A stretch of 64,000 bases of DNA, taken from JAJCYK01 sp965224285. GTDB lineage: Bacteria; Bacteroidota; Bacteroidia; Cytophagales; Cyclobacteriaceae. Both the position numbers and the translations under genes were made by a program. The notes beneath the pieces are model-generated. The model made no database searches. It was given only the letters and a program-made list of their open reading frames with translations, and was not told the origin of the DNA. Where the stretch lies: contig OZ245043.1 of assembly GCA_965224285.1 (NCBI GenBank), forward strand, positions 620,001-684,000. Direction: 5' to 3'. Positions 44,014 through 52,808 of this stretch are shown piece by piece; within the stretch, counting starts at the first letter, position 1, and every line of letters begins with the position of its first letter.

Positions 44014-44268
44014 TTAATAATGCCTTCTACACTGCAAAATATAGAGTCCATCTTTCTCCATTCGATAAACCAGCCTGTGCTGGTGATCTATTCTTCTCGA
44101 CCACCACCCGGATAAATCTCCTCTTAACGGCTCAGGCTTTCCAATGCCCTTATAAGGATTTCGTAGGCACTGCTTAATTAGCTCGTTTATCCTGTTGAGA
44201 ATCCTTTTATCCCTTTTCTGCCAGTATAGGTAATCCTCCCAGGCTGGGCTGAGAAAAATTAACTCCAT
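44014..44268 (-). CDS. yoeB: YoeB-family toxin (ribosome-dependent mRNA interferase)
   Basis: 84 residues, the family length. Motifs: MELIFLSPAWEDYLYWQKRDKRILNRINELIKQC, then NPYKGIGKPEPLRGDLSGWWSRRIDHQHRLVYR and the final YILQCRRHY, with the catalytic Glu, Arg, His and Tyr of YoeB in place. It cleaves mRNA on the ribosome when free. The start is shared with the stop of the antitoxin gene by one base, so they are co-translated. A dispersed repeat lies immediately downstream. Confidence 0.96.
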   Translation of the reverse strand: MELIFLSPAWEDYLYWQKRDKRILNRINELIKQCLRNPYKGIGKPEPLRGDLSGWWSRRIDHQHRLVYRMEKDGLYILQCRRHY

Positions 44269-44519
44269 TAATCCAAAAGCTCTCTGTTGGTACCCTTACC
44301 TTTTTCAAACTCCTCAATACCACGGTACAACCTTTCCGCATTTCTGGCGCTGCCTAACAAGTAAAGGGTTTCTTGCATGCTTTCATAATCGGACTTGGAA
44401 AGCACCACCACGTCTTCTCCTTTGGCCCGGGAAACGAACAGTGGGGATCGGGTACTTAAAACCTTATCCAGAAAGGACTTAAGATTTCGACGAAAATTTG
44501 AGTAAGTGGTTATTTCCAT
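44268..44519 (-). CDS. yefM: YefM-family antitoxin
   Basis: 83 residues: METTTYSNFRRNLKSFLDKV-type N terminus (here MEITTYSNFRRNLKSFLD), VVVLSKSDYESMQETLYLL, and the YoeB-binding C-terminal tail ARNAERLYRGIEEFEKGKG. The N-terminal part binds DNA and the tail wraps YoeB. The upstream dyads with TGTACA cores match the operator expected of YefM, so autoregulation with its toxin is likely. Confidence 0.95.
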   Translation of the reverse strand: MEITTYSNFRRNLKSFLDKVLSTRSPLFVSRAKGEDVVVLSKSDYESMQETLYLLGSARNAERLYRGIEEFEKGKGTNRELLD

Positions 44520-44546
44520 TTTACTAAAATAATAAATATAAGTATA

Positions 44547-44566
44547 TTGTACAATAATTTGTACAA
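44547..44566. promoter_or_regulatory. YefM-YoeB operator: two TTGTACAA palindromes
   Basis: TTGTACAA at 44547-44554 and 44559-44566, 12 bases centre to centre, lie 28-47 bases upstream of the YefM start. Known YefM operators are palindromes with TGTACA cores, in a long and a short form. The match is seen directly, and the role follows from the family. Confidence 0.85.
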
Positions 44567-44712
44567 TGAGTTCTTTTATATTTCACTTTAGGTGGCAAAT
44601 GCTGTGGACCAAAGTAACTAGTCCGTGTCTCCGGATGCGGATTGATAATGCTGTGCGTTTTCTAAAGCTACGCCCATTAGGCCCTAAGGCTATCGGTTAT
44701 TCATAACGGCGT

Positions 44713-46236
44713 TCATTCAAGTGACGTTGTCAGTACACTTAAACACATCCTGATCCCTTCTAGGAAATTGCCCAGCCGCAAATTCTCATTGGGGCCATGA
44801 ATGTTGTTATCCGGATTGGGAATGCGCACTGAAATCGCGGGTATGCCTAAAGTAGAAATAAAAGGGGCAATAGGTTGAGAACCTCCGGTGGCCTGCATTT
44901 TGACATAATTAGCACCGAAGATCCGTTCCATACTGACTGATAGCCAGTGACCTATAGGAGAATCCAGGGGAGTGCGGAAGGGTTGCGAGCCGATGCGATA
45001 GGTGAACGAAACTAAACGGGGATAACTAACCCGCTCTTCCTCTGTAGGCTCTTCACTTTCAATGATATGGTATCCCTTATCCACTATATAATTTCTGACT
45101 AACTCAATCATACGTTGTGCTGGTGTTTCCGGGACCAGCCGGATGTCTATTTCCGCGATGGATTGAGCGGGAATTATAGTCCTTACTTCCTTTTCCACCC
45201 AGGCTGCCTGAAGACCCCGGATATTGAGGGAGGGGTATTGCAGCGCTTCCTGGTAGCTATCCCCCACTCTTTCAGCCTCGGCAATACCCAAACGAGCTTT
45301 TAATGCCGCTTCGTCTTCCTGCTCAATGCGGATCTGCCGCTTGAATTCGTCGGTCAAATTTATACCCTCATAAAATCCAGGAAAGGTCACCCTGCCTTTA
45401 GTGTCTTTCATGCCCGCCAAAATATCTGCCAGGTAAAAGGCGGGGTTGGGCGAGTAATTACCGTACTGTCCGCTATGCAAATCTTGCTTAGCGCCGAAGG
45501 TTTTAATTTGAATGGTGGCGATTCCCCGAGCCCCGAAAGTAAGCGTTGGCAGGTTGGAGACATGCCGGGTACCATCCATAATGACCATGACGTTGGCATC
45601 CAGCAGTCCCCGGTTTTTTTGCACCAGAGCCGGTAAAGTAGGCGAACCCATTTCCTCCTGGAAATCCATGATCACTTTAATATGATAAGGGGACTCCACG
45701 TCCTTTTCCTGTAATATTTTCAGCGCCGTGATCAGGCTGAGTGCGGGACCTTTGGAATCGGAAGCGGAACGGGCAAAGATGCGCAATTCGGGATCTTTCA
45801 ATTCTGCTTGTTCCCAATCTACTGTGCGGTAGCCGGAATGAGCAGGCATTTTCAGTACCGGTTGGTAAGGGCTTTCCTGATGCCATTCACTGGTGTCTAC
45901 CGGTTGACCGTCAATCTGCAAATAAAACAATACGGTTTTGGAGGTTGTGCTCTTACTATAATTGCTGGCTATTACATGGGGCACTCCGGATGAATACACC
46001 AATGAAGTTTGGAAATCCAGGGCTTTAAATTGCTCCATGCACCAAGCGGCATTAGCGGCCATATTCAGGCTGTCACGACCATTATTGGGAATAGTAAGAG
46101 CTTCTTTTAGCTCTTCTACCGCATGGCTAAATTCTGCTGATGACCAGGATTCTATCTGTTGCTTGTTTACAGACTGTGCAAAAATTTGTGAAAGGGCCCC
46201 CAGCAAGGCCGTAGCGCTGAATAGGATTTTTATCAT
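44713..46236 (-). CDS. M20-family metallopeptidase (secreted dipeptidase-like)
   Basis: 507 residues with a signal ending near SQIFAQ. M20 order is retained: first metal site LFYLQIDGQPVDTSEW, SASDSKGPALS (bridging Asp), DFQEEMGSP (catalytic Glu and ligand Glu), VIMDGTRH (ligand Asp) and the last NIHGPNENLRL (His). The first site usually reads GHxDxQP; here the His is replaced by Gln (LQID). Whether this removes a metal site or belongs to a Bacteroidota subgroup is open. Periplasmic peptide degradation is the likely role. Confidence 0.85.
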   Translation of the reverse strand: MIKILFSATALLGALSQIFAQSVNKQQIESWSSAEFSHAVEELKEALTIPNNGRDSLNMAANAAWCMEQFKALDFQTSLVYSSGVPHVIASNYSKSTTSKTVLFYLQIDGQPVDTSEWHQESPYQPVLKMPAHSGYRTVDWEQAELKDPELRIFARSASDSKGPALSLITALKILQEKDVESPYHIKVIMDFQEEMGSPTLPALVQKNRGLLDANVMVIMDGTRHVSNLPTLTFGARGIATIQIKTFGAKQDLHSGQYGNYSPNPAFYLADILAGMKDTKGRVTFPGFYEGINLTDEFKRQIRIEQEDEAALKARLGIAEAERVGDSYQEALQYPSLNIRGLQAAWVEKEVRTIIPAQSIAEIDIRLVPETPAQRMIELVRNYIVDKGYHIIESEEPTEEERVSYPRLVSFTYRIGSQPFRTPLDSPIGHWLSVSMERIFGANYVKMQATGGSQPIAPFISTLGIPAISVRIPNPDNNIHGPNENLRLGNFLEGIRMCLSVLTTSLE

Positions 46237-46544
46237 TAGTTACTAATCTACTTCGGGTTAAAATAGTAATTATTTTATTGAATTAACCGTGTTTGTTCCA
46301 CCTTCGCTGGATAGCTTCGGTGGACTATGACCACACTTTCGCTGGATAGCTTCGGTGGACTATGACCACACTTCGCTGGATAGTTTCGGTGGGCTATGGC
46401 CTCCCTTAGTGTAATTGGTTTCGGCTGGTAAGTAAAGCCCGTTTAGGATTGGCCCAAAATTGAGATTTTATATTTCTTTGCTATTAAATTGCCCGATGGT
46501 CACCGCACAGGACCGATCCTGGTGACAGCCTTTAATATCTGATT
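46237..46544. other. 308-base gap with a tandem repeat, no gene seen
   Basis: Holds the three-copy 35-bp tandem repeat (46303-46405) between divergently oriented genes. The last 140 bases should carry the promoter of the downstream MBL gene. No other feature is recognised. Confidence 0.4.
46303..46405. repeat. 3 x 35-bp tandem repeat
   Basis: TTCGCTGGATAGCTTCGGTG, then GACTATGACCACAC, repeats at 46303, 46338 and 46372. The third copy has diverged (GTTTCGGTGGGCTATGGCC). No coding sense is apparent. Confidence 0.85.
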
Positions 46545-47393
46545 ATGACCAGTACGCAAAGTTTCAGTTTTGAGGACGTTCACTACTTCAAATTCGGATA
46601 TAGCCCACTAGGCAAACCTTTTTTGTTTACCTATATCTATTTTATAGACGGGCTGTTAATCGATACCGGTCAATCCAGAATGCGTAAGCATGTTCTAGCT
46701 ACAATCCCCCAACTAAATGTAGATCAGATATTTATCACTCATCACCATGAGGATCATTCCGGTAATATTACGGAGCTTAAAAACCAATTTAACTGTCCGG
46801 TCTTTGCCCCTTCACTCTGTTGTGAAATTATGAAAAGTCCACCCCCGCTCAGCCTGGCTCAGAAATTAGTATGGGGCGGAAGACCACCTAATTATGAATT
46901 GATTCCAAAGGATGATCTTTTACAAACCCGTGATCACCAGTTCTCCATAATACCGATACCTGGTCACGCTGAGGATATGGTGGCCTTATATGAGCCCGAT
47001 AAAAAATGGATTTTCTCTTCGGACCTATATATAAATTCCTATATCGGATATTTTATGAGAGAAGAAAGCCTCATTCAACAGATCCAATCCATTAAAAAGA
47101 TTTTAGCCCTTGATTTCGAGGTACTATTTTGCAGCCATAATCCACGATTAAACGATGGCAGGGATAAACTTTTAGATAAACTTCATTACCTGGAGGAATT
47201 CTATGAAAAGGTCACTATGGAGTATCAAAAAGGATATACTGCAAAGGAAATTTATGAAATGTTAAAATTAAAGGAGCATGGCATCACCCACATCCTTTCC
47301 AACGGACAACTTTCCAAGCTAAATATGGTAAGGTCAGCCATCAGAGATTTCCGAAATGACAAGCAAACTAGCACATCTACAGAATTTGATTGA
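46545..47393 (+). CDS. MBL-fold metallo-hydrolase
   Basis: 282 residues. Metal site THHHEDHSGNI near residue 65, further His in PGHAEDMV, Asp in SSDLYIN and the last His in CSHNPRL. The C-terminal ~60 residues (FYEKVTMEYQKGYTAKEIYEML, QLSKLNMVRSAIRDF) are helical, as in glyoxalase-II/hydroxyacyl-type members. Thiolester or lactone hydrolysis is plausible, with the substrate unknown. The 3' end overlaps the convergent hydrolase gene by 17 bases. Confidence 0.88.
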   Translation: MTSTQSFSFEDVHYFKFGYSPLGKPFLFTYIYFIDGLLIDTGQSRMRKHVLATIPQLNVDQIFITHHHEDHSGNITELKNQFNCPVFAPSLCCEIMKSPPPLSLAQKLVWGGRPPNYELIPKDDLLQTRDHQFSIIPIPGHAEDMVALYEPDKKWIFSSDLYINSYIGYFMREESLIQQIQSIKKILALDFEVLFCSHNPRLNDGRDKLLDKLHYLEEFYEKVTMEYQKGYTAKEIYEMLKLKEHGITHILSNGQLSKLNMVRSAIRDFRNDKQTSTSTEFD

Positions 47394-48297
47394 GCCAGGT
47401 AACTATACCTTCTTCCGAAAGCACAAAACCAATTTGTTCACCGGTAAGAAAATGCTGCAAGGCATGATTGCCATTAGGTTTGAAATGGACGGTAAAGTCC
47501 TTGCCGCCTTCGTCAATCACCTGTTGCAATAGCTCCATGGAATACTGGGTGGGAATACTTTCGTCCATTTCGCCAAAAATCCATAAGGCAGGGATATCCA
47601 ATTCCCTGATAGAAGGAATGGGGTCGAAGCCATGTTCTCCGGAAAAGGTTTTAACTTCCTCATTCAGCTCTTCCACCGTTTTGCCGTTGATCATGCGGTT
47701 TTCATCGTATTGCTGTTCTTGGGTAAGTGAACTATAAAAAATTTCTTCCCCCACCGAGCAAGTAGCCCCAACAATATTGATAATAAAGGCCACATCAGGA
47801 GATTGCGCTGCTGCCAGGGGCATAATCCAACCTGCCTGGCTTACTCCAGTCATTCCAATACGATTAGGGTCAATGGCCTCCTGCTGTTGTAAGAAGCCTA
47901 CCCAAGCCAGTGCATCGCTGGCAAGCTGCCCCAATGCTTCTTCGCTATTAGAGGGCCCTACATCTCGATAAATCCCAGTGCTTTGGCCCACTCCTCTCTT
48001 ATCATAGATCAATACCGCGATCCCCCTATCGGGCAACAGCTGTGTAGCATAATCGGAGCTGTTAAACCGATCTGCCGGTCCTGAACCATGTACCACTATA
48101 ACCGCTGGATGAGGCCCAGGCCCGTCCGGAAGGATTAATGCCCCTCCCAGGGTGATAGGGCCGTTGGAAATTGTGATGTTGTTGAGGTCAATAACAGGAG
48201 GAGGATCAGGTGTGTCATCGTCACCACCGCAGGAGGTAATGATTAAAGCCATTAGTAGGGACAATAGGGGCTTAAGCTGTAGTATTAGCTTTTCCAT
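47377..48297 (-). CDS. alpha/beta-hydrolase lipoprotein
   Basis: 306 residues. Lipobox in IITSC followed by GGDDD. Catalytic set: oxyanion loop HGSGPADR, nucleophile Ser in GVSQAG, Asp in GEMDESIP, His in NGNHALQ. It is similar to dienelactone-hydrolase/peptidase-S9-like esterases of the envelope. Its 3' end overlaps the MBL gene by 17 bases in convergent orientation. Substrate unknown. Confidence 0.88.
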   Translation of the reverse strand: MEKLILQLKPLLSLLMALIITSCGGDDDTPDPPPVIDLNNITISNGPITLGGALILPDGPGPHPAVIVVHGSGPADRFNSSDYATQLLPDRGIAVLIYDKRGVGQSTGIYRDVGPSNSEEALGQLASDALAWVGFLQQQEAIDPNRIGMTGVSQAGWIMPLAAAQSPDVAFIINIVGATCSVGEEIFYSSLTQEQQYDENRMINGKTVEELNEEVKTFSGEHGFDPIPSIRELDIPALWIFGEMDESIPTQYSMELLQQVIDEGGKDFTVHFKPNGNHALQHFLTGEQIGFVLSEEGIVTWLNQIL

Positions 48298-48359
48298 AGA
48301 GCATGTTTATGGCAATAATACCAACCCCTTTAACAGGCAGCTAGTATAAAGTTGCTAAT

Positions 48360-49259
48360 TTACATCCTCCTGAAATCCGAGGGCGTCAATCCCACGGTGG
48401 CTTTGAATTTCTTGGTAAAAGCATTGGCGTCATAAAACCCCACTTTGGCGGCAATTTCTCTGGCAGATAGGGCATCTTCCTTTAAAAGTGATTTGGCTAA
48501 CTGCAGCCGGAGATGAATCACATATTGATTGGGTGTAGACCCATAAACTGCTTTGAATGAACGGATCAAATGATACTTGGATAGACAGGCAATTTTGGAA
48601 ATTTCATCTAAATCAAACTTCCCTGTGAAATTATCCGACAGATAATCCTTTACTAATGATAGGCGTCTTACCAACTCCCTTTTGGTAGTGATTTTGATAG
48701 CCCCTACCCTATTAAGAAAATCTCGATTTCGGAGGTGGCCTAGTAACATTAATTCCACAATGCGATAGTGAACTGAGGCGGTATCTCGCTGGTCCACCAA
48801 GCCGGCATCCAACTGTTGTTTCAGGTTAACGAGAAAACGCCTCAATGGCCGATAGCTGCTGGTGTGGGTCAGCTCCGGGTAGAATTCACAGTGGAGATCA
48901 TTTTGAAGGCTAGATGCTAAAATTTGATCAGCGTTCAGCACCTCCTGCAGCAGGTCGTCTTCAATAAATATGGAAAAGGCAGTGGACACTTCTCGAATGG
49001 AGCAGGTGACCTCGCTACCCTGGTTCACAATAAATAGTTGCCCAGGTTTCACCTGATTGAGCTTGCGATTAACGGTGAACTCCTCTAAACCCTCCAGCAC
49101 AAATTTTAGAGACAGTCCGGAAGTATAACTATGAGGATCTAGATGGCTGGCGCGGGTATAAAAGATCTCGTTGCTGAACTGAGTGGGTAGGTGTTTTCTA
49201 TCGATCGCCGACCCCCGTATCCTGGAAATGGCACCACCACTGTAGACTGATAAACCCAT
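48360..49259 (-). CDS. AraC-family transcriptional regulator
   Basis: 299 residues. N-terminal cupin-like sensor (QLFIVNQGSEVTC), C-terminal double helix-turn-helix in the last 110 residues (FDLDEISKIACLSKYHLIRSFKAVYGSTPNQY, AREIAAKVGFYDANAFTKKFKATVGLTPSDF). Inducer unknown. Downstream on the same strand, after 62 bases, lies the alpha/beta-hydrolase gene, a possible target. Upstream is a repeat-bearing gap to the dioxygenase gene. Confidence 0.9.
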   Translation of the reverse strand: MGLSVYSGGAISRIRGSAIDRKHLPTQFSNEIFYTRASHLDPHSYTSGLSLKFVLEGLEEFTVNRKLNQVKPGQLFIVNQGSEVTCSIREVSTAFSIFIEDDLLQEVLNADQILASSLQNDLHCEFYPELTHTSSYRPLRRFLVNLKQQLDAGLVDQRDTASVHYRIVELMLLGHLRNRDFLNRVGAIKITTKRELVRRLSLVKDYLSDNFTGKFDLDEISKIACLSKYHLIRSFKAVYGSTPNQYVIHLRLQLAKSLLKEDALSAREIAAKVGFYDANAFTKKFKATVGLTPSDFRRM

Positions 49260-49304
49260 TTGAGGATTAACATTGATGGTATGGGGAAGGTTCCATGGAA
49301 TTAA

Positions 49305-49356
49305 ATTACGAATTACGAATTATTACGAATTACGAATTATTACGAAAGACGAATTA
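49305..49356. repeat. degenerate ATTACGA simple repeat
   Basis: Six to seven reiterations of ATTACGA/ATTATTACGA between the AraC and dioxygenase genes (TTACGAATTACGAATTATTACGAATT...). Nothing marks it as regulatory. Confidence 0.7.
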
Positions 49357-49445
49357 GGACAGGACTGACTGACTACAGAGGTTCTTGCCATCCGTTTGTA
49401 GCTTGGACCGGATAATCATATGCTTTTTCTAAGCCGCCTCAACAT

Positions 49446-50135
49446 TTAACTGGATACTACTATTTTCTTTTCCAGCACAAACCCATCCTCTAAATTCCCT
49501 ATTACCATATCAGCCATGTTATGTTCCAGACCGGATTCAAATACCGAGTCTCTTTGGTTGGAAATATAGCGAGTACCCTGGTAGTGGCGGGATAGATATA
49601 CTTCATTACATACCTCTTCCGGGAAGGCAATCTGAGTAATCAACAATGACTTCTCCTTTGAATCCCGAAATTCCAGATGTATATGGGGTGCCCTACCGGG
49701 ATAATATCCGGGGAAAATACTGACGAAAGACACCTTGCCTTGCTCATCGCTTACCTGACGTCCTCTCAAAAAATGGGCCTGGGTTAGATCCCTGCGTTGT
49801 AATCGGTTGGCTCCATATTCGGAATAATGTCCCTGGCTGTCACAATGCCAGATATCCACCTGGACATCTGCTAGAGGTCGACAATTTTTGTTTTTATCCA
49901 AAACCGTAAGCTTGACCATCAAGGGAACCCCTTCCCTGTCCCCTATTATGTTTTCCCGTACATAATCTGCCGGAGTCTTATTGGGAAACGGTCCACGGGT
50001 TTCCCGGGGTGAAGTTTCACAATCGTTAGTGATATCCGTTTTATCCTTTCCTTTACGCAGGAAAGCAAGACCGGATAAACCCAAAATACCGCCTATACCT
50101 AAAACACCTTGGGATAAGAAATCTTTTCTTTTCAT
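49446..50135 (-). CDS. intradiol ring-cleavage dioxygenase-like protein, exported
   Basis: 229 residues from ATG 50135, whose product (MKRKDFLSQGVLGIGGILGL) looks like a Tat-type leader with a basic start. The dioxygenase fold is clear: LADVQVDIWHCDSQGHYSEY with the first Tyr, then FPGYYPGRAPHIHLEF holding Tyr, Arg and the His-x-His iron ligands. Exported members of this group act outside central catechol catabolism, and no other aromatic gene is nearby. Substrate uncertain. Confidence 0.88.
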   Translation of the reverse strand: MKRKDFLSQGVLGIGGILGLSGLAFLRKGKDKTDITNDCETSPRETRGPFPNKTPADYVRENIIGDREGVPLMVKLTVLDKNKNCRPLADVQVDIWHCDSQGHYSEYGANRLQRRDLTQAHFLRGRQVSDEQGKVSFVSIFPGYYPGRAPHIHLEFRDSKEKSLLITQIAFPEEVCNEVYLSRHYQGTRYISNQRDSVFESGLEHNMADMVIGNLEDGFVLEKKIVVSS

Positions 50136-50259
50136 GATGAAAACATAATTTACTAAATTCTTCACCATTTTAACCTCTGATGATAATTCAATATTTAACA
50201 TTAGATTAGGGCTAAATGATAACTTACTATAGAAATTTTTCTACACTTACCAGCTCGAA

Positions 50260-50370
50260 ATGAAGGAAGGATTACCAGTCAGCACCAATATGGGTTCATT
50301 TTCTGTAGGTTTTCTTACCGGTTCTGTTATTTTTATCTTGTGGTATGATATTTGGCCGGTATGTTATTAA
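50260..50370 (+). CDS. possible 36-residue single-TM protein
   Basis: ATG-to-TAA frame MKEGLPVSTNMGSFSVGFLT, then a hydrophobic GSVIFILWYDIW and VCY. The composition is that of a small membrane peptide, but there is no homology evidence and no clear ribosome site. It lies in the divergent gap between the dioxygenase and the zinc metallopeptidase, so it may be chance. Confidence 0.3.
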   Translation: MKEGLPVSTNMGSFSVGFLTGSVIFILWYDIWPVCY

Positions 50371-50414
50371 CTCAACGTCATACACTTAATAATTGATAAC
50401 CAAAACCACTAAAC

Positions 50415-51305
50415 ATGAAATGGAAAGGCAGAAGACGCAGTGACAATGTGCGAGATCAACGGGGTCGCAGCGGCGGTGGTATGAACACCAATCTATTATT
50501 TGGTCTTTTGACCATGTTCTTCCGGGGAGGAATAACCAAAACTAAAATAGTAATCGCCCTGGTGGTGGTCGGCATTTTCTTTTTTGTGGGCAACCCATTA
50601 AACCTATTTAATTCATCCCCTGGCATATCAGCCAATCAGAACCAAAATCAAGCGGCAGAAAAAGATGAACTGTACCAGTTTGTGGAAGTGGTAATGGCCG
50701 ACACCGAAGACGTTTGGAATAAGATATTCAGCGAGCAAGGGGCTAATTATCAGGAGCCGGAGATGGTGGTTTTCAACGGCGTCACTCGTTCCGGTTGCGG
50801 TGGTGCCAGCAGCGCTACAGGTCCGTTTTATTGCCCGTTGGATAAATCAGCTTATATAGATCTCAGCTTTTACCGGGATTTAAGTAACCGATTTGGAGCC
50901 CCCGGGGATTTTGCTATGGCCTATGTCATCGCCCATGAAGTAGGACATCATGTACAAAATCTAATGGGCACCAGCGGCCAAGTACAACAAGCAAGAAGCA
51001 GACTATCTGAAAGGGAGTACAATCAATTGTCTGTGCGTCTGGAACTACAAGCAGATTTCTATGCCGGGGTATGGGCCCATCACGCAGAAAAAATGCATGA
51101 TATCCTGGAGCAAGGTGATATCGAGGAAGCTCTCCGTGCTGCCAGCGCCATCGGAGATGACAATATACAAAAACAGACCCAGGGCCGTATTACCCCGGAG
51201 AGTTTCACTCATGGTACTTCCGAACAACGAGTTCGCTGGTTTAAAAAAGGTTTTCAAACCGGTGACATCTCCCAGGGCGATACTTTTAATACCAACAGCT
51301 TGTAA
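50415..51305 (+). CDS. neutral zinc metallopeptidase (YpfJ/KPN_02809 family)
   Basis: 296 residues. The basic N terminus MKWKGRRRSDNVRDQRGRSGG and a single membrane segment (about residues 35-57) anchor it. The catalytic region carries His174 in IAHEVGHHVQNLMG, the second ligand region in LELQADFYAGVWAHH, and the ending RWFKKGFQTGD. Family members are putative membrane proteases. Standard length and no anomalies. Alone on this strand before the transglutaminase-like lipoprotein, 134 bases away. Confidence 0.92.
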   Translation: MKWKGRRRSDNVRDQRGRSGGGMNTNLLFGLLTMFFRGGITKTKIVIALVVVGIFFFVGNPLNLFNSSPGISANQNQNQAAEKDELYQFVEVVMADTEDVWNKIFSEQGANYQEPEMVVFNGVTRSGCGGASSATGPFYCPLDKSAYIDLSFYRDLSNRFGAPGDFAMAYVIAHEVGHHVQNLMGTSGQVQQARSRLSEREYNQLSVRLELQADFYAGVWAHHAEKMHDILEQGDIEEALRAASAIGDDNIQKQTQGRITPESFTHGTSEQRVRWFKKGFQTGDISQGDTFNTNSL

Positions 51306-51439
51306 AGCTATCATTCCATACTTCTAACAAAGCCATATGAGTTTCTCACAAAACTCTGAACATTAGTATTTTTGATTGGCCCAGTTGTTAATTTCCGCAT
51401 TTTGATGATCTTTAATGTTTAGAATTAATTTCTGTCCAG

Positions 51440-52801
51440 ATGCATAATTGCCTTACTCTATTCATTATATCCGTGTTTCTCCTGCTACCGGCTTGCCAGA
51501 CTGAGCAGCCAACAGCATCAGAAGAACCCGAAGTACTACAACAAGATAAAAAGAAAGTGACCATTAGCCAGGTGGAAGCAGGCATACGGGAACATATCGA
51601 TACCAAAACCCAGGAAGCCGGAGGGTATTTTGACTTCCAAAACGATACTATTGATCTAAGCCTGAAACTGGTAAGGGTGCATACCGAATACCTCTCGGTA
51701 CTGGGACCCAATGAATTCTTTGCCTGTGTGGACCTGGCTACCGAGGAAGGTGATGTATACGACATGGATTTTTTTCTAAAAGGAGAACCCGGTAATATGC
51801 AGGTGACCAAAACCACTTTGCACAAGCTCAATGGTAAACCTTATTATACCTGGAAGCAAGCAGATGATAAAACCTGGTTCACGGTCCCCGTCAAACAAGC
51901 CACTAACGAATTGTTGGGAGTAATTGAGGGAAAGGATCAATTTACCTTCACCTATGAAGCAACGCTGCCCGAAATTACCGGTCCTGCCCGTATTTGGTTG
52001 CCGATCCCACAAAGTGACCGCTTTCAATCTATAGAGTTGTTATCGCTGGATGCACCTGGAAAACAACAAACTCTGCAGGATGAGGATTACGGCAATTCCA
52101 TCCTTTACCTTGAACTGTTACCGGAGCATAGCCTTCAGCCTATTACCTTGCAATATCGGGTGTCCCGGCAAGAAAAAGCCCCTTACCAGGAGCAAGAGGA
52201 AAACTTAACAAAATACCTGGAAGCAACCCCGTTACTGCCGGTGGGAGATCGCTTTGGGGTAATCGTGGACGAAGTAATCAGGGATAAGCAGGCGCACAGC
52301 CCACTGACTACAGCCAGGGCGCTATACGATTATGTTATTGATAATATGCGCTATGCCAAAGAAGGAGTGTATGGCACCGGTGATGCCAACTATGCATGTG
52401 ACTCTAAGTCCGGTAATTGTACCGAATTTCACTCCCTTTTTATCTCTTTAGCCAGAACTGCCGGCATACCGGCCAGGTTTGCAGTGGGGGCCGCAATTCC
52501 CTCAGAGCGGGATGAGGGCGGTGTAGATGGATATCACTGTTGGGCTGAATTTTACGCAGAGGGAAAATGGTGGCCGGTTGACATCAGTGAAGCTGATAAG
52601 TATACTCCCTTAGCCACTTATTATTTCGGACACCACCCGGCCAATCGCATCGAATTCAGCCGCGGCCGAGATCTGGCTCCTGACCCTACGCCTCATTCGG
52701 GACCTATAAATTTTCTAGCCTATCCGGTATTGGAAATTGAAGGAGAGCCAGCTTTAGTGCAAACTACATTTACCTTCAACCGGCAAAACCCCGACAGCTA
52801 A
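51440..52801 (+). CDS. transglutaminase-like domain lipoprotein
   Basis: 453 residues. Lipobox in LLPAC. The first half is a Bacteroidota-specific domain (VRVHTEYLSVLGPNEFFACVDLA; ends in beta strands), and the second half a transglutaminase-like core with Cys327 (GNCTEF), His366 (GYHCWAEF) and Asp381 (PVDISEA), an apparently complete triad. Such proteins may act as proteases or amidases in the periplasm. Converges on the small HPEG-repeat gene. Confidence 0.88.
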   Translation: MHNCLTLFIISVFLLLPACQTEQPTASEEPEVLQQDKKKVTISQVEAGIREHIDTKTQEAGGYFDFQNDTIDLSLKLVRVHTEYLSVLGPNEFFACVDLATEEGDVYDMDFFLKGEPGNMQVTKTTLHKLNGKPYYTWKQADDKTWFTVPVKQATNELLGVIEGKDQFTFTYEATLPEITGPARIWLPIPQSDRFQSIELLSLDAPGKQQTLQDEDYGNSILYLELLPEHSLQPITLQYRVSRQEKAPYQEQEENLTKYLEATPLLPVGDRFGVIVDEVIRDKQAHSPLTTARALYDYVIDNMRYAKEGVYGTGDANYACDSKSGNCTEFHSLFISLARTAGIPARFAVGAAIPSERDEGGVDGYHCWAEFYAEGKWWPVDISEADKYTPLATYYFGHHPANRIEFSRGRDLAPDPTPHSGPINFLAYPVLEIEGEPALVQTTFTFNRQNPDS

Positions 52802-52808
52802 TATTAGC

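Noticed and set aside
46303..46405. Possible CRISPR or iteron origin
   Set aside because: Three contiguous 35-bp copies with no spacers and no replication gene nearby.
51412..51831. Antisense open frame of 139 codons over the transglutaminase-like gene
   Set aside because: Low-complexity Ser-rich product typical of antisense frames, opposite a strongly supported gene.
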